A stretch of 64,000 nt of DNA from Aphrocallistes beatrix (GCA_963281255.1 OY725488.1:6111524-6175523), one strand, 5' to 3'. Counted from the first letter of the stretch, positions 41,348 to 51,695 are shown. Made by a program: numbers and translations. Notes: a model not told the origin generated them from the letters alone.

Positions 41348-43163
41348 TCAGTAGTAAGTGTCGGTAGGATACTCAATGGCATAGCTGAGAGAAAATTTAC
41401 GCTCACAGTTAGCTGACACTTCCAGACACCACTCAAGATGGTTCTTCTCATTCAGCATCACACTCCCGCCTTCTCCGCCACCTTTCATGAACACCTTCAC
41501 GCCCACCTTCTTGCACCCTGACGGATGTATCAGATGCACCTTGATACGCTCGTCCTGACTCACAGGAACACTCTCCACTACCTTCACATTGATTCGCTTA
41601 CCCTTCCTGTTCTTCACAGTTGTCGTCTTGTGGTAGTCCTGACTCGTCGTGCCTTTTGAAATCCAGCCAGGTTGGTGAGACTGGAAACTCTCTCCCCCCT
41701 TAAACTTCACTCGAACAAGCGGGTCCACACCCAGGGAACACCTCACCTCCTCTCCAGGTGACACACTCTCCAGTCTCGACTTCGAGATAAAGTCGTTATC
41801 CACGAACACAGAACTGGGACCACTCATCAGTGGGTAGTCACTGGTGTTGGTCGCCTTCGCTATCAGGTACACATTCCCGCTCTCTTCTGGGAGACACAGA
41901 TGCTCGAAGACGGACTCCAGGTCGATCACAGTCACAGACACCTTGTGCTCCGTGTTGTCAGACGGGATGGTAACGGGTCGAGACACGTCAAACGTCTGAA
42001 CGAACAATCCAGTCTTCACCTCACTCTGACTCTCCTCCACTAGCTGCATTGGAGGCATCATTTGTGGTGCACTACTCATAACACGAGAAGACATTCGCGA
42101 TGAGAGAGAAGAGAATGCCATTGATTCAGTATCGCACATCGTTGGTATATAATCATTATAGACTAGAGCAGGATAGTACCGATATATGTTGTGAGGAGTG
42201 AGTACAGGAGGAGAGCCTCCTTTGCTGGGAGAGGCTGTGGAGAGAGAAATGGGAGTGTTCACCCAGTCCTCTCCAGTCGATTGACTCACCTGACCGAAGT
42301 AGTGCACCTGGACAATGCTGTCCTCAATCGAGACACGCAGGTGGTACAGAGAACTCCAGCTGGCTCGACTCACCAGGTAGCTCAGCAACACCTCCACACT
42401 CTCAGCACCATCTGACTCCAGCACGATCTGAACAGCACGTGTGAATTCATCTCCTCCCCCTTTCACCTTACCCTTCTTCTCAGTCAACTCTCCACTCTTC
42501 ACGGCATTCAGTCGAATCGTCTCCAGTTTCGTGTTCACACAATCCAGCTGCTCCTGCAGAGAGTCACCTCGATTATCCAGCTCTTCACTGCGAGAACAGA
42601 AATACTCCACAAAATCCACGATGGAGTTCAGGTGTTGACGGTCGGTGGCTAGCTTCAGTCGCTTCAATGCCTCATCACAACTCTGTGCTCCCCCGTCCAC
42701 CAATACTGCCTTCAGTTTAGACAACAGTGTCAATTCCTTCTTCAACACACCTCTCTTCTTCTCCAGTATTGCTTTCTCATGTGACAACTGTTCTCTCTCA
42801 GATACATTCACACTCACTGTCTCTGCTACCGCTGAGTTCTTCTCATCTCCTCCTCCCGTCTCTTCCAATCTGTACTGAGACACGTACACCACATCAGTGA
42901 TGGTAGCCGTGCCCTCCTTCTTCCCCTTCAACTCCACTCGGACAGAATCAGGATCCATCACTTCTGGGAAGTCCACAATTGTCACTGTATTCTCGCCTCC
43001 TGACAGTTTGCATGCCACTTCTCGTCTCACCTCTGCTTGATCAGTGTACACCACCACACGAGAGAACGGACACTCGCTTAACTTCTTCCCTTCTCTCCTG
43101 CTTTGAAACACCAGTCTTCTTCCCCAGACTTACTTCATCAAGAACTCCGATTAACGTAGCCAT
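41348..43163 (-). pseudogene. DUF4139/DUF4140 (MuiA-like) protein, duplicate copy A with frameshifted N-terminus
   Basis: Nearly identical to copy B at 46066-47910. Copy A begins with the same ATG (43163, MATLIGVLDEVSLGKKTG), but an 8-bp deletion near 43082, between two ACTTCTTC-like repeats, throws the start out of frame with the rest. The long frame 41348-43111 begins only with GTG. It encodes the DUF4140 N-terminal domain (SRVVVYTDQAEVRREV...), a coiled coil (about residues 105-220) and the C-terminal DUF4139 beta domain (VTIPSDNTEHKVSVTVIDLE, WISKGTTSQDYHKTTTVKNRKG, LEWCLEVSANCERKFSLSYAIEYP). The central linker (YYPALVYNDYIPTMCDTESMAF...) differs wholly from copy B. The family includes nematode F37C4.5 and bacterial MuiA; function unknown. 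It could still be translated from an internal Met or an upstream exon, so 'pseudogene' is provisional. Confidence 0.7.
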
Positions 43164-43321
43164 ATTTTTACAAATATACCTACTTTAGTACAAGTACACA
43201 CGAGGAATTAAATCATTCGATGCAATGAATGATTTAGAAGGGGAACGAGAAATTATCAGCTTTAAAGAAGTTAAAAAAAGAAAGTTACTAAAGCCTGCGG
43301 ACGGTGGAAATGATCCTTACT

Positions 43322-43540
43322 GATGATACAATTATCATCAAAAAATGATGACTCATCACTCTGTTATGACGTCATTAATACGCATCAAAAATAGAAAAAT
43401 AAGATTTTTCGAGTGATATTGATTATAACAGAAAGACAGACGTATTTAGAGATGTTATCTACCTTATAATTAATCAATGTGAGCCGCCAGCCGCGAGCAC
43501 AAGCAAGCGAAGCGCGCTTGTAAACATTAATCGAGTTTTA
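43322..43540 (+). repeat. Dispersed CRE/AP-1 repeat, 3' half
   Basis: Carries ATGACTCATCACTCTGTTAT and then GACGTCATTAATACGC, ending in the GC-rich tip. The same fragment lies at 48353-48501 in the duplicate. Confidence 0.85.
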
Positions 43541-45230
43541 ATAGTAAGGATATATATCTCTGTAACGAATTGATTGAAGAAACTGCCAGGCACAGAAAGC
43601 TGATTTTGGGCATGTGGGAGTCTTTGGGCTATGGCTTTACTAAGTTCTGACCTCAGACGAAAATGTCGACTCATAATGGAAATATGACGTCATTGTCACC
43701 ATTTTATATTTAGAAATTTCAGTTTTTCGACTAAAACCCGGTCATTTTAGGTGATAGAAGACTGAAATTTTAATAGATTGTGTATATTAATATTCTTCAC
43801 GTATGATACAACTGTCATCAAAAATTGATCGCTCATTATTCTGTAACGACGTCATCATTACGCATCAAAACTTGAAAAATTGGCAAATTTGATGATTCTT
43901 CAAATGTTGCGATTATAACAGTATGTGTATATGTATAACTCAGCCATTTGATGTGATAGAAGGCTGAAACTCTAATAGAATGTGTATATTAATATATCTC
44001 AAATATGATAAAACGTTAATCAAAAATGATGACTAATCACTGTTAGGACGTCATCATTACGCATGTGAATTTTCGAGTGAAATCGATTATATCAGTATGA
44101 CAGACGTATTTACAGTATTTTCGGAAATTATTGGCACTAGACTTTAACTTATTAATGTAGTGTCAAACCTGTAGTTGGAAAGAGTATTATAATTTCAGGA
44201 TAACCTCATGTATGTATTTTCTTACTATAGAGACATTGTTTTGAGTCACACTATCATACCATGTGATTACCCAGCATCTTTTCTAGAATGCAAACTCATT
44301 CTTTGTCTCAGTTTTTGTCAAAATCCCAACCACAGTTTGCTATTGTATAGCAATGTTTTCTTCTATCCCGCTTAATTTAGTTATAGAAATATCTAAGCAT
44401 ATATACTTGTATATCTTGTAGTGTGCAATTCTTGCGGATTTGTTCAATGGATTCGGAAAGATGTAGGCTCTAAAAGTCAGAATTAGGGGTGTGCCAGTGA
44501 TTATTCTACAAAAATCAAATTTCTCAAGAAAAAAAATTCAATTTGAGAAAAAATAATTGTATTTGTGGTCAATACCCACAAATAGCACTAATTATTAGTT
44601 AAACCATTACTTTAAACAAGTTCAAAATTGTGAATTTTATGGGCTAAATTCCACTTTTTACATTGTTATTCCCTGCGGGCCTCAATTACACTACTAATTC
44701 TGACTTTCAGAGCCTATATCTTGCTGAATAATTTGAACAAATCCTCAAGAATTGCACAACTACAAGATATATACATACTAAGATATTTCTATAACTAAAT
44801 TCAGCAGCATAGAAGAAAACATTGCTATACAATAGCAAACTGTGGTTGGGATTTTGACAAAAACTGAGACAAAGAATGAGTTTGCATTCTAGAAAAGATG
44901 CTGGGTAATCACATGGTATGATAGTGTGACTCAAAACAATGTCTCTATAATAAGAAAATACATATATGAGGTTATCCTGAAATTATAATAGTCTTTCCAA
45001 CTACAGGTTTGACACTACATTAATAAGTTAAAGTCTAGTGCCAATAATTTCCGAAAATACTGTAGAGATGTTATCTACCTTATGATTAATTAATGTTAGC
45101 CTAGGCGCCTTAAGGGCGGCTCCAGCGGACACAAAGTGCCAGCCAGCCGCACAGCGCAAGGAAGCGAAGCGCGCTTGTATATATATAAACAAACACACAT
45201 TAATCGAGTTTTAATAGTATGGATGTACAT
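43540..45230 (+). repeat. Dispersed CRE/AP-1 repeat, full-length but split by foldback 3
   Basis: The 5' part (43540-44112) runs from AATCGAGTTTTAATAGTAAG through two GACGTCAT sites to GACAGACGTATTTA. The 3' part resumes at 45063 with GAGATGTTATCTACCTTATG and ends at the GC-rich tip and ATTAATCGAGTTTTAATAGT. The joined sequence matches uninterrupted copies. Confidence 0.85.
44113..45062. mobile_element. Foldback element 3, 950 bp, TA-flanked
   Basis: Inverted arms of about 370 bp beginning CAGTATTTTCGGAAATTATT, with the exact inverse at the right, flanked by TA (44111-44112 and 45063-45064). The hinge is 44480-44695. Other copies of the host repeat read TATTTAGAGATG across this site, which shows the insertion point. 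Internal ORF calls are accidental. The ends resemble Tc1/pogo-type MITEs. Confidence 0.88.
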
Positions 45231-45422
45231 CAAGGTATTATACAGCCCTCCAGAGATACGCTCCTAATCTCAAACCCATACATTTTTATACGCCTAAATC
45301 TATATATAACATTAGAATTTAGGGTAAATTGGGTAATATTCTAAATTTTCACGCTCCTAAACACTTTCGGGATTAAAATCATACGCCTAAAGGAGCGTCT
45401 CGCGCTCCTAGATAATCTCTTG
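45231..45422. mobile_element. 192-bp hAT-like MITE with 8-bp target duplication
   Basis: Ends CAAGGTATTAT and (reversed) CAAGAGATTAT, flanked by ATGTACAT on both sides (45223-45230 and 45423-45430). Duplicate copy A has one ATGTACAT and no element at the matching place (about 40798-40805). Confidence 0.88.
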
Positions 45423-45433
45423 ATGTACATAAT

Positions 45434-45557
45434 ACAGTAGAACCGCGTTAATGCGAATACCAGGGGGCGGTCGAAATTTGTTCACATTAACCGGTGATTT
45501 ACATGTATTTTCCTCTGTAGGGGATAAAATGTCTGTTTGTATTAATGAGGTTCTACC
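45434..45557. mobile_element. Pogo-type MITE, shared by both duplicates
   Basis: Ends CAGTAGAACCGCGTTAATGC and the inverse GAGGTTCTACC. Counterpart of 40810-40936. Confidence 0.65.
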
Positions 45558-45678
45558 GTAGGTTTTTGCGCTTATATAAATGCACTTAAAACATTAGGGA
45601 GACATAAAATCCTATTAATCAATAAATTTCAAAATATTACACCCATAATGAGTAGTCGTATTAACCGATAGCTCTTAA

Positions 45679-45788
45679 CCCGCGGTTGGCTAGGAATGTT
45701 GAAAGTGAAAATGAAAGTACATTGAAAGTGAAAATGAAAGTGGGGTTTTCTCTATTTATACTTTTGAGACCTAGCCAGGCGAGGGTTA
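45679..45788. mobile_element. 110-bp piggyBac-like MITE (TTAA target)
   Basis: Flanked by TTAA at 45675-45678 and 45789-45792. The ends share TGGCTAGG inverted (GTTGGCTAGG and CCTAGCCAGG). The interior repeats GAAAGTGAAAATGAAAGT. Copy A has a single TTAA and no insert at the matching place. Confidence 0.8.
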
Positions 45789-46065
45789 TTAATTGCGAAA
45801 ATCAGATGCGAAGAATCTACATCATGAGGATTCCCACAAAAGTTTGATAAAATTCGGTGTTAGTTTTCGCAGAATCGCTCGTACGGACAGACACTGACTT
45901 TTGGTTCATATTCCTAGAGGAACTGCACTAATAAATAAGTAGATGAATCAACTTCAGACTATACCCAACAAAACTACTCGATAATAATGAAAATATGTAC
46001 ATGCATGATCTAAATATATACAACTAAAATCTACTATATCTATCCGAGACTGAAATCTTAAACGA

Positions 46066-47910
46066 TCAGTAGTAAGTGTCGGTAGGATACTCAATGGCAT
46101 AGCTGAGAGAAAATTTACGCTCACAGTTAGCTGACACTTCCAGACACCACTCAAGATGGTTCTTCTCATTCAGCATCACACTCCCGCCTTCTCCGCCACC
46201 TTTCATGAACACCTTCACGCCCACCTTCTTGCACCCTGACGGATGTATCAGATGCACCTTGATACGCTCGTCCTGACTCACAGGAACACTCTCCACTACC
46301 TTCACATTGATTCGCTTACCCTTCCTGTTCTTCACAGTTGTCGTCTTGTGGTAGTCCTGACTCGTCGTGCCTTTTGAAATCCAGCCAGGTTGGTGAGACT
46401 GGAAACTCTCTCCCCCCTTAAACTTCACTCGAACAAGCGGGTCCACACCCAGGGAACACCTCACCTCCTCTCCAGGTGACACACTCTCCAGTCTCGACTT
46501 CGAGATAAAGTCGTTATCCACGAACACAGAACTGGGACCACTCATCAGTGGGTAGTCACTGGTGTTGGTCGCCTTCGCTATCAGGTACACATTCCCGCTC
46601 TCTTCTGGGAGACACAGATGCTCGAAGACGGACTCCAGGTCGATCACAGTCACAGACACCTTGTGCTCCGTGTTGTCAGACGGGATGGTAACGGGTCGAG
46701 ACACGTCAAACGTCTGAATGAACAATCCAGTCTTCACCTCACTCTGACTCTCCTCCACTAGCTGCATTGGACGGGATGCTGATGTAATTGTTCTAAACCT
46801 CTCCTGACCACCACCATTAAAATCAAGGGATAAGCTTTGTGATTGTTCTTTTAATAAGTCCAAATTTTCAGCCTGAACCCTATCACTCTTCATACGGCCA
46901 TATCTGGTAGGATAGCACCGAGATATGTTGTGAGGAGTGAGTACAGGAGGAGAGCCTCCTTTGCTGGGAGAGGCTGTGGAGAGAGAAATGGGAGTGTTCA
47001 CCCAGTCTTCTCCAGTCGATTGGCTCACCTGACCGAAGTAGTGCACCTGGACAATGCTGTCCTCAATCGAGACACGCAGGTGGTACAGAGAACTCCAGCT
47101 GGCTCGACTCACCAGGTAGCTCAGCAACACCTCCACACTCTCAGCACCATCTGACTCCAGCACGATCTGAACAGCACGTGTGAATTCATCTCCTCCCCCT
47201 TTCACCTTACCCTTCTTCTCAGTCAACTCTCCACTCTTCACGGCATTCAGTCGAATCGTCTCCAGTTTCGTGTTCACACAATCCAGCTGCTCCTGCAGAG
47301 AGTCACCTCGATTATCCAGCTCTTCACTGCGAGAACAGAAATACTCCACAAAATCCACGATGGAGTTCAGGTGTTGACGGTCGGTGGCTAGCTTCAGTCG
47401 CTTCAATGCCTCATCACAACTCTGTGCTCCCCCGTCCACCAATACTGCCTTCAGTTTAGACAACAGTGTCAATTCCTTCTTCAACACACCTCTCTTCTTC
47501 TCCAGTATTGCTTTCTCATGTGACAACTGTTCTCTCTCAGATACATTCACACTCACTGTCTCTGCTACCGCTGAGTTCTTCTCATCTCCTCCTCCCGTCT
47601 CTTCCAATCTGTACTGAGACACGTACACCACATCAGTGATGGTAGCCGTGCCCTCCTTCTTCCCCTTCAACTCCACTCGGACAGAATCAGGATCCATCAC
47701 TTCTGGGAAGTCCACAATTGTCACTGTATTCTCGCCTCCTGACAGTTTGCATGCCACTTCTCGTCTCACCTCTGCTTGATCAGTGTACACCACCACACGA
47801 GAGAACGGACACTCGCTTAACTTCTTCACTTCTTCCCTTCTCTCCTGCTTTGAAACACCAGTCTTCTTCCCCAGACTTACTTCATCAAGAACTCCGATTA
47901 ACGTAGCCAT
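46066..47910 (-). CDS. DUF4139/DUF4140 (MuiA-like) protein, duplicate copy B
   Basis: 614 aa. The longest frame starts with GTG at 47934, so ATG 47910 (MATLIGVLDEVSLGKKTGVSKQ) is used. Domains: DUF4140 at about 30-130 (FSRVVVYTDQAEVRREVACKL, DFPEVMDPDSVRVELKG); a Lys/Glu-rich coiled coil to about 250; the first beta region of DUF4139 (VLLSYLVSRASWSSLYHLRV); a variable linker; then the conserved C-terminal half of DUF4139. The linker (about 350-400) reads YGRMKSDRVQAENLDLLKEQ...GGGQERFRTITSASRPMQL and differs from copy A. No signal peptide or membrane helix, so cytosolic. The family spans bacteria (mucoidy inhibitor A) to animals (F37C4.5); its biochemical role is not established. This appears to be the intact member of the pair. 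Confidence 0.85.
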   Translation of the reverse strand: MATLIGVLDEVSLGKKTGVSKQERREEVKKLSECPFSRVVVYTDQAEVRREVACKLSGGENTVTIVDFPEVMDPDSVRVELKGKKEGTATITDVVYVSQYRLEETGGGDEKNSAVAETVSVNVSEREQLSHEKAILEKKRGVLKKELTLLSKLKAVLVDGGAQSCDEALKRLKLATDRQHLNSIVDFVEYFCSRSEELDNRGDSLQEQLDCVNTKLETIRLNAVKSGELTEKKGKVKGGGDEFTRAVQIVLESDGAESVEVLLSYLVSRASWSSLYHLRVSIEDSIVQVHYFGQVSQSTGEDWVNTPISLSTASPSKGGSPPVLTPHNISRCYPTRYGRMKSDRVQAENLDLLKEQSQSLSLDFNGGGQERFRTITSASRPMQLVEESQSEVKTGLFIQTFDVSRPVTIPSDNTEHKVSVTVIDLESVFEHLCLPEESGNVYLIAKATNTSDYPLMSGPSSVFVDNDFISKSRLESVSPGEEVRCSLGVDPLVRVKFKGGESFQSHQPGWISKGTTSQDYHKTTTVKNRKGKRINVKVVESVPVSQDERIKVHLIHPSGCKKVGVKVFMKGGGEGGSVMLNEKNHLEWCLEVSANCERKFSLSYAIEYPTDTYY

Positions 47911-47998
47911 ATTTTTACAAATATACCTACACACGAGGAATTAAATCATTCGATGCAATGAATGATTTAGAAGGGGAACGAGAAATTATCAGCTTTAA

Positions 47999-48288
47999 CC
48001 CTAGATTATCGAATGTCTCCATCCATTTTCAATGGGAAACAGGGGTTTATCTAGGTGCTCTACCGGCACTTTTTGGTGCCAGCCTGGTATCGTCCGAGGA
48101 GCCAAGGTGCTTGCAGTGTGATTCCATTTTGGTGCCATCCCCCCTGGAATTACAAGATAAACCCGTTTGGGTGCCATATAACTTTTATCACCTCCAAAAA
48201 AGTGCCGGACTGGAGAATCCTAGATAAAATCATGATGGGAAAGAAGCCATAAAGTTGTACCACTGTGGTAAATTTCGATAGTCTTAGG
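47999..48288. mobile_element. 290-bp piggyBac-like MITE (TTAA target)
   Basis: Flanked by TTAA at 47995-47998 and 48289-48292. Ends CCCTAGATTATCGAA and (reversed) CCTAAGACTATCGAA. Duplicate copy A has one TTAA and no insert at the matching position (about 43262), a clean empty site. Confidence 0.9.
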
Positions 48289-48352
48289 TTAAAGAAGTTA
48301 AAAAAAGAAAGTTACTAAAGCCTGCGGACGGTGGAAATGATCCTTACTGATG

Positions 48353-48509
48353 ATACAATTATCATCAAAAAATGATGACTCATCACTCTGTTATGACGTC
48401 ATCAATACGCATTTTTTTAAAAAATTGAAAAATTTCGAGTGATATTGGTTATAACAGTAAAACAGACGTATTTAGAGATGTTATCTACCTTATAATTCAT
48501 CAGTGTGAC
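48353..48509 (+). repeat. Dispersed CRE/AP-1 repeat, fragment
   Basis: Duplicate of the fragment at 43322. Carries ATGACTCATCACTCTGTTAT then GACGTCATCAATACGC, and is cut by the hAT-like element that follows. Confidence 0.8.
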
Positions 48510-48932
48510 TAGGGCATTAGTCGATCCTCAAAAAAAGGATCTAGATCCAGATCCCGATCCTAACTTATAAAAGGATCTTCGATTCGATCACGATCCTAAT
48601 TTTATAAAAGGATCTTCGATCCGATCACGATCCCCAAAAAGATCCTTTCAATAATAGTCAGAGGACTATCATTTTTAGTGCAGCTCCTGGGAAGAGATCC
48701 ATAAAACACATTAAAATTTGATATAATATATTTAATCAACATAAATTTCAACACTTTCACCTCCAACTTGGGGATTAAAAAGAAAAGGATCGTATCGAAT
48801 TTAGTAAAAGTTTCGATCCGATCCCGATCCCGATCCTACTTTTAAAAAGGATCGTCGATCTGATCTCGATCCTCAAAAAAAGGATCGCGATCCGGATCTT
48901 TCGATCATGGATCGAAAAATCCTAATGCCCTA
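48510..48932. mobile_element. 423-bp hAT-like MITE packed with GATC motifs
   Basis: Ends TAGGGCATTAG and its exact inverse CTAATGCCCTA, flanked by AGTGTGAC on both sides (48502-48509 and 48933-48940), an 8-bp target duplication typical of hAT. The interior is dominated by GGATC/GATCC/CGATC words in both orientations, roughly every 10-20 bp. Confidence 0.9.
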
Positions 48933-49064
48933 AGTGTGACCTTAGGTATAGAATTGGGTATAGAATATAGAATTAAGCTCTGTTTTAAAATATTTCTAAA
49001 ATAATTTAAGAATATTGTAAACTAAGTTTAAAATATGTTTAACTAATTGTATCATTTTAAAATA

Positions 49065-49615
49065 TACAAGCGCGCTTCGCTTTCTTCCGCTGTGCAGACG
49101 GCGAACACTTCGTGTCCGCATGAGGCGCCCTTTGGGAGTTTAGGCTCACATTGATTAATTAAAGGTAGATAACATCTCTAAATATCTAAATACAAGTACT
49201 ACTTCCGTCTGACTTACTGTTATAATCGATATCACTCGAAAAATCACAAAATGATCACATTTTCACTTTTTGATGCGTAATGATGACGTCATAATAGAGT
49301 GATGAGTCATTTTTGATGATAGTTGTATCATATTTGAGATATATTTATATACACATTCTATTAAAATTTCAGCCTTATATCCCCTGAAATGGCTGAGTTT
49401 TAGTCGAAAAACTGAATTTTCAAATTCTAAAAAAAGTGACAATGACTTCATAATTCCGTGATGAATCGACATTTTCATCTGAGATCAGAAATTCGTGGAG
49501 ACATTGCCAAAAGACTCCCACATGTCAAAAATCAGCTTTCCATGCCTGACAGTTTCTTCAATCAATTCGTTACAGATAGATATACGTATATGCAAACATA
49601 ATCGAGTTTTAATTA
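49065..49615 (-). repeat. Dispersed CRE/AP-1 repeat, full-length
   Basis: From the GC-rich tip AAGCGCGCTTCGCTTTCTTC through AATGATGACGTCATAATAGA to TTCTTCAATCAATTCGTTAC and ATAATCGAGTTTTAATTATA. A good reference copy of the family (about 550 bp). Confidence 0.9.
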
Positions 49616-50127
49616 TAAGGATAATTACAACAAAATAATTTATTGGGCAAGGACAAAGATATAACTGGTCATGTGTGCATATTGACAGTCTGGGACATAA
49701 TCGTAACACGAAAAAGTAAGGGATTGCTGGAACTCCTACTGCACCCCTCTAATCAGCAGTGCTATCACCAATTTATCTTAATTACAGGTAGTTACAGAAT
49801 AATTATTACAAATTTCGTTAGTACCAATTTAAGGATTTTAAGAGAGACAATAAGCTATCAAGATAAACAAATTTTGAATGATTTGATATTGTTAAAAATC
49901 AAGGACATAGATTTTGACTATTCTTGACGTGAAAGAACATCAGTAATCTAATAGAGGAGCGTATAGGTAGCAAGCTCTTAGTGTGCATTTCTAAAAATAA
50001 GAAAGTCAAGTAATAACTTCATCTTGAAATATGTGTATACATTTTATTTTGAAAACCAAAAAATCAAATAAACCATGATTCCGTGTTAATTATATCTCTA
50101 GATTAAAGTAGCAGAAAGAAAATATCA
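49616..50127. other. TMEM129 3' flank
   Basis: AT-rich DNA with no supported gene. A 94-codon plus-strand frame (49643-49927) has no recognisable features. TTTATT at 50044 and 50067 area could serve as minus-strand poly(A) signals for TMEM129. Confidence 0.35.
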
Positions 50128-51198
50128 TCAAACAGCGATGTAAGACACATCTAGCATACAGAAAACCTGTCTACACATCGGACAGGGAGCCTTTCCTCTC
50201 AGCCACATGGTAGGCGTGGACTGATCCTGTTTGGAAGAGAACCACCGAGCCATACACTCCATACACCACATAGGTCTACACCTGCACTGTAAACAGGTCT
50301 CACTCCCTGCCCTCCTACCTCTGCAGGTTTTAAACAGTTTCACTTCCGCCTTCTTAACCAGACAGCCCAGGCAATTCTCTACATCTGCGTCTGTGAAGCC
50401 ATGCCGCTGCAGAGAGAACATGGGGTTGTCCCGTACGTGGGCTCTGAAGGTATCGATGAACTGCTCACTAAGGGACTGTCTGACGATGATGCTACGCGTG
50501 TTGTGCACTGCTATCTTGAGAGAGTTGCTGAAGTCTCTGTAGTCAAGTGAGTTTAGAATCACAGTAAACTGACGGAACTTGCCCGACGTACTAGTCACGA
50601 TAATTTTGATAAACTGCGAACCTTCTTTCGCGTTTTCTGACAGCTCTAGCGTGGTGCTACTCTCCAGTTCCAGGTGTGTGTCATCAAGATAGGCAGCTTG
50701 AAGGGAATAACAGCTTGGAGCCAGCAGCCAATCGTTGGTTACAGTTAGGCGGTATGCTCCATTATCTGTGTGATAGGCGCCTATACTCCTCACCTGTGAG
50801 TTAACCTCTAGTTTGATGCGAGATAACTGTTTCTCATACTTCTGTATAGTCCTGTACACCGAATGCTTCTGTAAGCAGACTTGTAACAGAAAACAGAGCA
50901 TTCCATAGCCCCCGGTGACCGCACCTAGCGTGGCGATCCAGGTGACCATGAGTTCAGGGATTGTGACAGGAACCACAGTCGTGCTTGGGATAGCTAGGTA
51001 GAGGAAGGGCAGGCAGCAGTGCAGCAGGAAGGTGAGGCTGGTGCGACGCACATGATATCCTAGGTAGTCGAGCTGTGAATCTCCCAACCATAATTGAAAT
51101 ATGTATTCAATGTCAAACCCAGCCTTCTTTAGCTCCCTGGGGAAGGCTAGGAACAGACCCATGAACACGACTGTGTAGATGAAGAGAGAGGTATCCAT
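50128..51198 (-). CDS. TMEM129: E3 ubiquitin ligase TMEM129
   Basis: 356 aa; the longest frame opens with TTG at 51213, so ATG 51198 (MDTSLFIYTVVF) is used. Single exon. Membrane segments: the extreme N-terminus (SLFIYTVVFMGLFLAF), about residues 55-75 (LTFLLHCCLPFLYLAI) and about 85-110 (LMVTWIATLGAVTGGYGMLCFLL), the family's three-helix layout. The cytosolic part ends with an atypical all-cysteine RING: ENCLGCLVKKAEVKLFKTC, CLQCRCRPMWCMECMARWFSSKQD, APCPMCRQVFCMLDV. TMEM129 works in the ER membrane in Derlin-linked ER-associated degradation with UBE2J2. All RING cysteines of the family pattern are present. Confidence 0.94.
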   Translation of the reverse strand: MDTSLFIYTVVFMGLFLAFPRELKKAGFDIEYIFQLWLGDSQLDYLGYHVRRTSLTFLLHCCLPFLYLAIPSTTVVPVTIPELMVTWIATLGAVTGGYGMLCFLLQVCLQKHSVYRTIQKYEKQLSRIKLEVNSQVRSIGAYHTDNGAYRLTVTNDWLLAPSCYSLQAAYLDDTHLELESSTTLELSENAKEGSQFIKIIVTSTSGKFRQFTVILNSLDYRDFSNSLKIAVHNTRSIIVRQSLSEQFIDTFRAHVRDNPMFSLQRHGFTDADVENCLGCLVKKAEVKLFKTCRGRRAGSETCLQCRCRPMWCMECMARWFSSKQDQSTPTMWLRGKAPCPMCRQVFCMLDVSYIAV

Positions 51199-51619
51199 CT
51201 GCCAAGTGAACAAGTCTCAAATTAATTCTGAATACTAATACTAAATATTTTCCTACATTTTGAAGGATTCAAAATTATTAAAAGTTAATCCTAAAACGTT
51301 CCATCGAAACTAAATATTTCATGCAAGAACTACAGCGGATTAGAAGTATTTTGACAAAAACAAGACTTTTTTGAAATTTTCAAAATCGACACAATTGATC
51401 ATACTAGTACAATTAAACTTTCAAGATTAGTCTATCACTAGACTAACCTTGAAAGCGGGAATTTTGTGATTGAAGAGGGGCACAATATCTAGTTGGGGTC
51501 CTGGGGGCGCTGTAAGCCCCCCAGTGGGGTGCAGGGGCTTTCCCCCTGGAAGCTGACAAAAAAAGTTTCCTAATATGCTCAGATTCTTCTAAATTAATAT
51601 ATACTACTTATCCTTATAC

Positions 51620-51621
<2 letters not shown>
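51199..51621. other. TMEM129 5' flank
   Basis: Mostly AT-rich and the likely promoter of TMEM129. At 51480-51560 there is a GC-rich patch (GGGGTCCTGGGGGCGCTGTA, then GCCCCCCAGTGGGGTGCAGG) resembling the GC-rich remnant near 3960 and probably part of an old dispersed repeat. Confidence 0.4.

Positions 51622-51692
<71 letters not shown>
51622..51692. repeat. (TA)n microsatellite
   Basis: About 35 uninterrupted TA dinucleotides. Likely to vary in length and to be unstable in assembly. Confidence 0.97.

Positions 51693-51695
<3 letters not shown>

Noticed and set aside
43082..43150. A 36-bp intron (GTAAGT...GCAG) that might rescue copy A of the DUF4139 gene
   Set aside because: Removing it is frame-neutral (36 bp), so it cannot compensate the 8-bp deletion, and the same stretch is coding in copy B.
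44113..45062. 75-aa minus-strand frame in foldback 3
   Set aside because: Accidental frame in a non-coding arm; interrupted in the opposite arm.
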